This document shows, piece by piece, positions 1-6,891 of a stretch of DNA of 26,704 nucleotides. The stretch's first letter is position 1, and the number at the start of each line of letters is the position of its first letter. The position numbers were made by a program, and so were the translations under genes. Under the pieces are notes generated by a model. The model did not search any database and had not been told where the DNA came from. It saw only the letters and a program-made list of their open reading frames with translations. The DNA lies in the NCBI GenBank assembly GCA_964487455.1, contig CAZARE010000391.1, positions 1-26,704 on the forward strand, in the 5' to 3' direction. The DNA is from DASWJZ01 sp964487455 (GTDB lineage Bacteria; Pseudomonadota; Alphaproteobacteria; Rhizobiales; Afifellaceae).

Positions 1-648
1 ATCAATCCGCATCCCGGCTTCCAGCGCTCTCAGCTGCTCCAGCCGCTCGCGCAGCTCAAGAGTGCTGGGAGGAAGTTTGACGAACCGCTCCAGCGCGCTG
101 CGGCGGTAGGCGTAGATGCCGCAATGGTGATAGAGCGGCCCCTCACCCCCCGGGGCGGTAGCGCGGGTGAAATAGAGCGCGCGCAGCCGCCGCGCTCCGA
201 CCGGGGTCCCGATCACCTTCACGACATTCGAGTTCTCGCGCTCGTCCGCAACCGTAATCTCGCCGGCGATCGAGCCGATCTCTACGGCGGAGTCGGCGAG
301 CGGGCCAAGCGCCGCGGCGATCGCACCGGGCCGGACGGAGGGAAAGTCGCCCTGAACGTTGACCACGACGTCGTGGCGCCCATCGGGGTCGAGGATGCCG
401 AGCGCTTCGAAAATCCGGTCGGAACCGGTATGATGGTCGGCCCGTGTCATGATGGCGCGGGCGCCCGAGCCGTAAAGCACCTCCGCGATCTCCTCCGAAT
501 CGACCGCGACTGCGACCGGGCCGAGATCGGCCTCAAGGGCCCGCTGCGCGACCCGCACGATCATCGGGCGGCCGCCTATGTCGGCCAGCGGCTTGCGCGG
601 CAAACGGGTGGCCGCAAGGCGGGCGGGAATGATGACGACGGGGTTCAT
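1..648 (-). CDS. kdsB: 3-deoxy-manno-octulosonate cytidylyltransferase, 3' end missing (window edge)
   Basis: CMP-Kdo synthetase activates Kdo with CTP in the cytoplasm for lipid A/LPS inner-core assembly. Reading from an ATG at 648 the protein begins MNPVVIIPARLAATRLPRKP, the nucleotide-binding N-terminus typical of KdsB (IIPAR-x-x-S/T-R-x-P-x-K-P). Further family blocks follow: DHHTGSDRI, VVNVQGDFP (family usually VQGDEP; here F replaces E) and YHHCGIYAYRR. The frame stays open to base 1, giving 216 codons of a family usually about 245-255 residues long, so only the C-terminal end lies outside the window. It is divergent from the cytochrome c gene, with 167 bp between the starts. Recognition is by motif; the partial state is due to the window, not to gene damage. 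Confidence 0.93.
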   Translation of the reverse strand, partial: MNPVVIIPARLAATRLPRKPLADIGGRPMIVRVAQRALEADLGPVAVAVDSEEIAEVLYGSGARAIMTRADHHTGSDRIFEALGILDPDGRHDVVVNVQGDFPSVRPGAIAAALGPLADSAVEIGSIAGEITVADERENSNVVKVIGTPVGARRLRALYFTRATAPGGEGPLYHHCGIYAYRRSALERFVKLPPSTLELRERLEQLRALEAGMRID

Positions 649-815
649 CGCAAAGCGGCGTAGGCGGGCCAATCGGTGGCAAAAAGTCTCAGGAGAGGCG
701 GCTTTATACGGCTTGATGGCTTTCCGCAAAAGCAGTACCTCTGCCGCCGCCTGCGGGGTCGCCTTCGTGGGGATCGCCCTAATCCGGCCGAGGTCTCGCG
801 AGGAGCGCCTGCCCG

Positions 816-1877
816 ATGGATTCCTTTGAGTGGAACAAGATAGCTGGAGCGGTCCTGTTTGCGCTCCTTCTTGCGGTCGGGCTGAGCATTGTTTCAGAGA
901 TGATCTTTCACACCGATGCGCCGGAGACGCCGGGCTACGTCATCGCCGTTGCCGAGGAAGGTGAGGCGCCCGGCGAAGCGATGGCCAGCGAGCCGATCGG
1001 AGTGCTCCTGGCCAGCGCCGATGCCGGCGCCGGCGAGACGGCCGCAAGAAAATGCGTGGCGTGCCATACCTTCGGCGAAGGGGAGCCCAACAGGGTGGGC
1101 CCCAACCTTTGGGGCGTGGTGATGAGCCCCATCGCCGCGCATGAAGGCTACCAGTACTCGGACGCCATGGAGGCCTTCGCCGAGGAGGCCGAGACCTGGG
1201 ACTATGAGCACCTCGCCGGCTACCTGTACGATCCGACCGGCGTCGTCCCCGGCACGAAGATGGCCTTCCCCGGCATCCGGAACGATGCCGAGCGCGCCAA
1301 CGTCATTGCCTATTTGAGAACCCTCTCCGACAGCCCGGCGCCGCTGCCCGAGCCGGAGGCAGCCGAGGCCGCGCCGGAGGAAGAGGCCGCCGAGGAAGAG
1401 CAGGGAGCAACCGCGGCCCCAACCGAGCAAGAGGTCGCCGAAGCGCAAGAACCTGCCGCAGCCGAGGAGACGGCAGCAGCCGACGAGCCTGCGGACGCGG
1501 AAGCGCCGGCCGAGGAACCTGTTGCATCGGCGGCGGAGCACCCGATCGTGTCAGCGGGCGACCCCACGGCGGGGGAGACTTTCGCAAGGCGATGCGTGGC
1601 CTGTCATACGTTTGAGGAAGGAGGAGGGAACAAGGTCGGGCCACCTCTCTTCGGCGTGCTGAATCGCCCGATCGCGTCATTGCCCGACTTCCAGTATTCC
1701 GATGCGATGGAGGCTTTCGCCGAAGGCGGCGCAAGGACCTGGGATGCCGAGACCCTCGACGTCTATCTGACTGACCCCCGGGGCGTTGTGCCGGGCTCCA
1801 AGATGATATTCCCCGGCATTGCTAGCGACCAGGACAGGGCGAACCTCATCGCCTATATGGCGACCCTGGAGCCGTAA
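816..1877 (+). CDS. Membrane-anchored di-heme cytochrome c (CycM-like, duplicated domain)
   Basis: Predicted electron carrier tethered to the periplasmic face of the inner membrane. Residues 8-30 form an uncleaved membrane anchor. Two class I cytochrome c domains follow: domain 1 with heme site C80-V-A-C83-H84 and probable axial Met149 (PGTKMAFPG), and domain 2 with C260-V-A-C263-H264 and Met330 (PGSKMIFPG). They share many blocks (RKCVACHTF/RRCVACHTF, YSDAMEAFAE, RANVIAYL/RANLIAYM), so the second arose by internal duplication. A linker of about 75 residues rich in Ala, Glu and Pro (about 172-247) separates them. CycM proteins of rhizobia feeding the terminal oxidase normally have one such domain and about 180-200 residues; this one has 353. 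A GAGGAG ribosome site at 800-805 supports the ATG. The role with a terminal oxidase is inference. Confidence 0.92.
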   Translation: MDSFEWNKIAGAVLFALLLAVGLSIVSEMIFHTDAPETPGYVIAVAEEGEAPGEAMASEPIGVLLASADAGAGETAARKCVACHTFGEGEPNRVGPNLWGVVMSPIAAHEGYQYSDAMEAFAEEAETWDYEHLAGYLYDPTGVVPGTKMAFPGIRNDAERANVIAYLRTLSDSPAPLPEPEAAEAAPEEEAAEEEQGATAAPTEQEVAEAQEPAAAEETAAADEPADAEAPAEEPVASAAEHPIVSAGDPTAGETFARRCVACHTFEEGGGNKVGPPLFGVLNRPIASLPDFQYSDAMEAFAEGGARTWDAETLDVYLTDPRGVVPGSKMIFPGIASDQDRANLIAYMATLEP

Positions 1878-1878
1878 G

Positions 1879-1911
1879 CCGCGGCGGACGTCGAAGGAGA
1901 ACGCGCCGCGG
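1879..1911 (+). terminator. Possible hairpin terminator after the cytochrome c gene
   Basis: Perfect 8-bp inverted repeat (CCGCGGCG at 1879-1886, CGCCGCGG at 1904-1911) with a 17-nt loop, beginning two bases after the stop codon. It is followed by a weak T-containing stretch (TTGTGTTTTC). The loop is long and the T tract poor, so intrinsic termination is only plausible. Confidence 0.35.
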
Positions 1912-2052
1912 AACCTTGTGTTTTCGGCTCATCCGGCGCACATGACGAAAAGTTAAGCGGACCAAGCGTGCCCCCGGGGCCGGGTGCCGTTATATGTCGC
2001 GTCGACGGCCAAGGTACCAGCCCTATAAACGAACCGAGGGAGCAGCGCCCGG

Positions 2053-3900
2053 ATGTCGATGCGCCTCATCCTCTCCGCATTTCTCCTCCTCGCCGGGCTG
2101 GCTGCCAGCCAGGCTGAGGCGAACGACTGGCGACACGCCACGGCTCTCATTGGCGAGCCGAAATACCCGGCAGACTTTCCTCATTTCGACTACGTCAATC
2201 CCGATGCTCCCAAGGGGGGCTTCGTGCGGCTTTCTGAAACCGGCGGGTTCGATACCCTCAATCCCATACCCTCGAAGGGCAATCTCGCGGCGGGCCTTGG
2301 GCTGGTGTTCGAGACCCTGATGACGTCATCCCTGGATGAAGTCTCCACGATGTACGGGCTGATCGCCGAGGCGATGTCGTACCCCGAGGATTTCTCCAGC
2401 GTCACGTTCCGCCTGCGCCCCGAGGCAAGATGGCATGACGGCGAACCGGTCACGCCCGAAGACGTCGTGTGGTCGTTCAACCAGCTCGTCGAATTGAACC
2501 CGGCGCAGCGGTTCTACTATCAGCACGTCAGCCGGGCCGAGGTGACCGGCGAGCGGGAAGTGACCTTCACCTTCGACCAGACGGGCAATCGGGAGCTTCC
2601 GCACATCGTGGGTCAGCTGCTGATCCTCCCGAAGCATTGGTGGGAGGGGACGGACTCCGCAGGGCGCCAACGCAGCATCGCGAATACGACCCTGGAATCG
2701 CCTCTCGGCTCGGGGCCATACCGCGTAGCGCGCGTCGCCGCGGGGAAGACGATCGTCTATCGCCGCGTCGAAGACCACTGGGCCAAGGACCTGCCAGTCA
2801 TGATCGGGCAGGAAAATTTCGACGAGCTGCGCTACGAGAGCTTCCTCGACGAGACGGTCGCCTTCGAGGCCTTCAAGGCCAATGCCTATGACTGGCGGGA
2901 CGAGAACTCGGCCAAGCGCTGGGCGACCGCTTACAACTTTCCCGCCGTGGCGCGCGGCGACGTCGTTCTGGAGGAATTCGAGAACCCCTACCGAGACAAC
3001 GGCGTGCTGGTTGGCTTCATCCCGAACCTCAGGCGTGATCTCTTTCAGGATGTGCGCGTGCGCGAGGCGCTCAACCACGCCTTCGACTTTGAGACGCTGC
3101 GGCGCACCATCTTCTACGACCAGTACGAACGGGTGGGCAGCTACTTCCACGGCACCGAGCTTGCCTCCGAAGGGCTGCCGCAAGGCCGCGAACTGGAAAT
3201 CCTGGAGTCGGTCAGGGATCAGATTCCTGAGGAGGTGTTCACCACGCCCTACGTCAATCCGATCGGCGGCGACCCGCAGAAAGAGCGGGAGAACCTGCGC
3301 CGGGCCCTGAGCCTGCTGCAGGAGGCCGGCTACCGGCTCGAGGGGCGGCAGCTGATCTCCCCCAACACCGGCGAGCAGCTCAGTTTCGAGGTGCTGCTGA
3401 ACGGACCCGCCATCGAGCCCGTGGCGTTGGCCTGGCAGGCGAACCTCCGCAAGATCGGCATCGACGCGCGCATCCGTTCGGTCGACACGCCGCAGTACAT
3501 AAACCGCGTGCGCTCGCGCGATTTCGACGTGATCTATACGGGCTGGGCGCAATCCGTGTCGCCGGGCAACGAGCAGCGCGACTACTGGGGATCGCAGGCG
3601 GCCGACAGCCAGAGCTCGCGCAACTATGCCGGCATATCCGACCCGGGTGTGGATGCGCTGATTCAGCGCGTCGTCCTCGCCACGGATCGCGATGAGTTGG
3701 TGGCCGCCACGCGCGCACTCGATCGCGTGCTCCTCGCAAACCACTTCGTCATTCCAAGCTACACCCTGCGCAAGGCGCGCGTTGCACGCTGGGACCGCTT
3801 CTCCAGGCCCGATCCGCTGCCCGAATTCTCCATTGGGTTCCCGACCATCTGGTGGTGGGACGAAGGGAAGGCGGCAGCCGTCGGAGAACAGTCGCAATGA
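2053..3900 (+). CDS. yejA: Peptide ABC transporter substrate-binding protein YejA, first copy (Sec signal)
   Basis: Periplasmic solute-binding protein of the SBP_bac_5 (DppA/OppA) family, YejA branch, 615 aa. It would capture oligopeptides and hand them to YejB/YejEF. The N-terminus is a Sec signal peptide (about residues 1-23, hydrophobic LILSAFLLLAGLAA, cut before NDW). YejA-type blocks follow: PKYPADFPHFDYVNPDAPKG, RWHDGEPVTPEDVVWSF, GSGPYRV, and a C-terminal WWWDEGKAA. Related yej operons import microcin C in enterobacteria and affect antimicrobial or NCR peptide tolerance in Brucella and Sinorhizobium; that substrate range is family knowledge, not seen here. The upstream 175 bp carry a GGGAG ribosome site (2037-2041) and possible -10-like TATAAA (2023-2028). 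It overlaps the next gene by ATGA. Confidence 0.93.
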   Translation: MSMRLILSAFLLLAGLAASQAEANDWRHATALIGEPKYPADFPHFDYVNPDAPKGGFVRLSETGGFDTLNPIPSKGNLAAGLGLVFETLMTSSLDEVSTMYGLIAEAMSYPEDFSSVTFRLRPEARWHDGEPVTPEDVVWSFNQLVELNPAQRFYYQHVSRAEVTGEREVTFTFDQTGNRELPHIVGQLLILPKHWWEGTDSAGRQRSIANTTLESPLGSGPYRVARVAAGKTIVYRRVEDHWAKDLPVMIGQENFDELRYESFLDETVAFEAFKANAYDWRDENSAKRWATAYNFPAVARGDVVLEEFENPYRDNGVLVGFIPNLRRDLFQDVRVREALNHAFDFETLRRTIFYDQYERVGSYFHGTELASEGLPQGRELEILESVRDQIPEEVFTTPYVNPIGGDPQKERENLRRALSLLQEAGYRLEGRQLISPNTGEQLSFEVLLNGPAIEPVALAWQANLRKIGIDARIRSVDTPQYINRVRSRDFDVIYTGWAQSVSPGNEQRDYWGSQAADSQSSRNYAGISDPGVDALIQRVVLATDRDELVAATRALDRVLLANHFVIPSYTLRKARVARWDRFSRPDPLPEFSIGFPTIWWWDEGKAAAVGEQSQ

Positions 3901-5762
3901 GCCGCCTCAGCCGGCGCATGGTGCTGAAGCTGTCCGGCGCCGCGGCCTGCGCGCCGCTGCTTCCCTCCGTCTCGTTGGCGCAGGAAAGCTCCCGCAGCCA
4001 TGGGATAGCCGTCATCGGCGAGCTTAAGTATGGGCCGGACTTCCAAAGGTTCGATTACGTCAACCTCGACGCGCCGCACGGAGGGCGCATCGTAACGCAA
4101 TTGGCGCAATGGGGCGGAAACCAGAATCCGGTCACCTTCAACACGCTGAACAACTATGTCCTCCGCGGCGACGGCGCTGCGGGCATGAACCTTACCTTCG
4201 CCTCCCTGATGGCCGGGTCAGCCGACGAATCGGGCAGCGTCTACGGTTTGGTGGCGAAGGAGGTGGAGGTCTCCGACGACAGAAAGGCGCTGCGCTTCTT
4301 CCTGCGGCCCGAAGCAACGTTCCACGACGGGTCGCCGATCACCGCGGAGGATGTCGCCTTCTCGCTCACGACGCTGAGGGATGAAGGCCATCCCAACATC
4401 GCGACGCAACTCCTGGGCATCGCGGAGGTCGCAGCCGAGGACGAGCGAACCCTCTTCGCAGGGCTCAAGCCCGAATCCGGGCGCAGCCTCCCAAACACAT
4501 TGGCGTCGATGCCGGTCTTTTCGCGCGCCTGGTGGGACGGCCGCGACTTCCAAGCTTCTCTAAGCGTGGCGCCGCTTGGCTCAGGCCCCTACCGGCTTGC
4601 CCACTACCGCTACGGGAGCTACGTGGAGTTCGAGCGCGTGCGCGACTGGTGGGCCGATTCGTTGCCGGTCATGGCCGGACGCTACAACTTCGATCGCATC
4701 CGCTACGAATACTACCGCGACCGCACCGCCTCGTTCGAGGCCTTCAAGAAGGGCAACATCACGTTCCGGCAGGAGTTCACCTCGCGCACCTGGGCCACGG
4801 GCTACGACTTCCCGGCCCTCACCGAAGGCCGCGTGGTGAAGGCGCTGGTTCCCGACGGGCGGTCATCCGGGGCTCAGGGTTGGTTCATCAACATGCGGCG
4901 CGACAAGTTCGCTGATCCGCGCGTTCGCCTCGCGCTCGTCCATGCTTTCGATTTTGAGTGGACCAATTCGAACATCATGTTCGATTCCTATCAGCGAACG
5001 CATTCCTTCTTCGAGAACTCCCCTCTGAAGGCGGAAGGCAGCCCAAGCGAGGACGAGCTCGCGTTCCTGGAGCCACTGCGCGACCGGCTGCCGGAGGACG
5101 TGTTCGGTGAAGTCTTCGTTCCCCCCGTGTCGGATGGCTCGGGGCGTGACCGCGCCATGCTGCAAGAAGCATCGAGGTTGCTGGCCGAAGCCGGGTGCGA
5201 GCGCGCCGGCGGCGGCCGCCTCCTCGCGCCGGACGGCTCGCCCTTCACGATCGAGTTCCTGGACGACGACGCGACGTTCGAGCCGCACCACATGGCCTAC
5301 ATTGCCGGCCTCAAGCTGCTCGGCATTGAAGCGCGCTATCGTGTGGTCGACGCCGCTCAGTACAACGAGCGGCTCAAGCGCTTCGACTTCGACATGGTAG
5401 TCTCGCGGTTCAGCATGCCGCTCTACCCGGACGAAGGAATCGAGCAATTCTTCGCCTCCGACCGCGCCGGGCAGCAAGGTTCATACAACCTGGCGGGCAT
5501 AGCGGAGCCGGCGATAGACGCCCTCCTGAAGAAGGTCGTGAACGCCGAGGACTGGGACACGTTCGTTTCTGCGTCGCGCGCGCTCGACCGCGCGCTCCGG
5601 GCCAAGCATTTCTGGGTCCCGCAATGGTATCGACCCGTGCACTGGTTCGCCTATTGGGACATGTTCTCTCGGCCGGAGACCGTGGCCAGGTATGATCCCG
5701 GCGTGCTCGACACCTGGTGGCTCGACCAAGAGAAGGCGGCGCGCATCGGCAGGGAAGGCTAA
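3897..5762 (+). CDS. yejA: Peptide ABC transporter substrate-binding protein YejA, second copy (Tat signal)
   Basis: Second YejA-like solute-binding protein, 621 aa from the ATG at 3897. This start overlaps the previous stop as ATGA and yields a twin-arginine signal (SRRMVLKLSG, then a hydrophobic stretch ending SLAQ). An in-frame start at 3852 would put 15 unlikely residues before it. Shared blocks with the first copy are LKYGPDFQRFDYVNLDAPHG, FHDGSPITAEDVAFSL, GSGPYRL, ASFEAFKKGN and a C-terminal LDTWWLDQEKAA. Sequence between these blocks has diverged strongly, so the two may bind different peptides. Rhizobial and Brucella yej operons commonly carry yejA1-yejA2-yejB-yejE-yejF in this order. 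Export in folded form by Tat is inferred from the RR motif. Confidence 0.93.
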   Translation: MSRLSRRMVLKLSGAAACAPLLPSVSLAQESSRSHGIAVIGELKYGPDFQRFDYVNLDAPHGGRIVTQLAQWGGNQNPVTFNTLNNYVLRGDGAAGMNLTFASLMAGSADESGSVYGLVAKEVEVSDDRKALRFFLRPEATFHDGSPITAEDVAFSLTTLRDEGHPNIATQLLGIAEVAAEDERTLFAGLKPESGRSLPNTLASMPVFSRAWWDGRDFQASLSVAPLGSGPYRLAHYRYGSYVEFERVRDWWADSLPVMAGRYNFDRIRYEYYRDRTASFEAFKKGNITFRQEFTSRTWATGYDFPALTEGRVVKALVPDGRSSGAQGWFINMRRDKFADPRVRLALVHAFDFEWTNSNIMFDSYQRTHSFFENSPLKAEGSPSEDELAFLEPLRDRLPEDVFGEVFVPPVSDGSGRDRAMLQEASRLLAEAGCERAGGGRLLAPDGSPFTIEFLDDDATFEPHHMAYIAGLKLLGIEARYRVVDAAQYNERLKRFDFDMVVSRFSMPLYPDEGIEQFFASDRAGQQGSYNLAGIAEPAIDALLKKVVNAEDWDTFVSASRALDRALRAKHFWVPQWYRPVHWFAYWDMFSRPETVARYDPGVLDTWWLDQEKAARIGREG

Positions 5763-5771
5763 GCACAGGCG

Positions 5772-6884
5772 ATGGCCGCCTATATCCTTCGCAGAATCCT
5801 GCTCATGATCCCGACGATCCTCGGGATCATGGCCATCAGCTTTGTCGTCATCCAGTTCGCCCCAGGCGGTCCCATTGAGCGGATCATCGCTCAGCTCTCC
5901 GGCACCGACGTCTCGGCCACGGCGCGCATCAGCGGCGGCTCGGGCGATTTCGCCGGCACGCAGAGCTCCGGGAGCAGCGGGGCGGATGCAGCCCTAAACT
6001 CCAAATACCGCGGTGCGCAGGGGCTGCCGCCGGAATTCATCGCCGACCTCGAGCGCCAGTTCGGCTTCGACAAGCCGGCCTACCAGCGCTTCCTGATGAT
6101 GATCTGGAACTATGCGCGCTTCGACTTCGGCGAGAGCTACTTCCGCGACGTGTCGGTGCTGGAGCTGATCGGGGAGAAGCTACCGGTCTCCGTTTCTCTC
6201 GGCATCTGGATGACGCTCATCTCCTATCTCATCTCGATTCCGCTCGGCATCCGCAAGGCGGTACGGGACGGGTCGACATTCGACGTCTGGACGTCCGGCG
6301 TGATCGTCATCGCCTATGCGGTGCCCGGCTTCCTCTTCGCCATCTTTCTGATCGTTTTCTTCGCCGGCGGCTCGTTCTTCGACTGGTTCCCGCTGCGCGG
6401 CCTGACGTCGGAGAATTGGGCCGAGCTCTCGTGGCCGGCGCGCATTGTCGACTATTTCTGGCACCTCGCGTTGCCGCTGATCTCCATGGCGCTCGCCGCC
6501 TTCGCCACCAGCACGCTGCTGACGAAGAACTCCTTCCTCGACGAGATCCGCAAGCAATACGTGGTGACGGCGCGCTCCAAGGGTCTTTCGGAGAACCAGG
6601 TGCTTTACGGCCACGTGTTCCGCAACGCCATGCTGCTCATCGTCTCCGGCTTTCCCGGCGCTTTCGTTTCCGCCTTCTTCGCCGGCTCCCTCCTGATCGA
6701 GACAATCTTCTCGCTGGACGGGCTTGGGCTGCTCGGCTTCGAGAGCGTGATGAACCGCGACTACCCGGTGGTGTTCGCGACGCTCTACATCTTCTCGCTG
6801 ATGGGCCTTTTCGTGCAGCTCATCTCCGACCTGACCTATACATGGATCGATCCGCGCATCGATTTCGAGAGCCGCGAGGTCTGA
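5772..6884 (+). CDS. yejB: Peptide ABC transporter permease YejB
   Basis: Inner-membrane permease of the DppB/OppB family, 370 aa. Residues 9-30 form the first membrane helix, followed by a long Gly/Ser-rich periplasmic stretch (about 31-105) characteristic of YejB rather than DppB. Further helices lie near 140-160, 174-197, 230-250, 285-310 and 335-355. The cytoplasmic coupling (EAA-type) loop is recognisable at about 262-285 (VVTARSKGLSENQVLYGHVFRN), where the ATPase docks. It lies 9 bp after the second yejA stop and 7 bp before the next gene, so it is co-transcribed. It would pair with the YejE domain of the downstream fusion to make the translocation pore. Confidence 0.95.
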   Translation: MAAYILRRILLMIPTILGIMAISFVVIQFAPGGPIERIIAQLSGTDVSATARISGGSGDFAGTQSSGSSGADAALNSKYRGAQGLPPEFIADLERQFGFDKPAYQRFLMMIWNYARFDFGESYFRDVSVLELIGEKLPVSVSLGIWMTLISYLISIPLGIRKAVRDGSTFDVWTSGVIVIAYAVPGFLFAIFLIVFFAGGSFFDWFPLRGLTSENWAELSWPARIVDYFWHLALPLISMALAAFATSTLLTKNSFLDEIRKQYVVTARSKGLSENQVLYGHVFRNAMLLIVSGFPGAFVSAFFAGSLLIETIFSLDGLGLLGFESVMNRDYPVVFATLYIFSLMGLFVQLISDLTYTWIDPRIDFESREV

Positions 6885-6891
6885 CGGCGCG

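Noticed and set aside
894..1541. Minus-strand frame with Leu/Arg/Gly repeats opposite the cytochrome linker
   Set aside because: The repeats are the mirror of the Ala/Glu linker codons; no independent evidence of a gene.
1953..1968. TTAA before yejA as a CtrA box
   Set aside because: No second half site at the required spacing on either strand.
3852..3896. Upstream start for the second yejA
   Set aside because: It adds 15 charged residues before the twin-arginine signal and lies inside the first yejA; the ATGA start at 3897 fits better.
2326..3897. Minus-strand frame of 523 codons antisense to yejA
   Set aside because: It mirrors the codon bias of yejA and has no recognisable domain or ribosome site.
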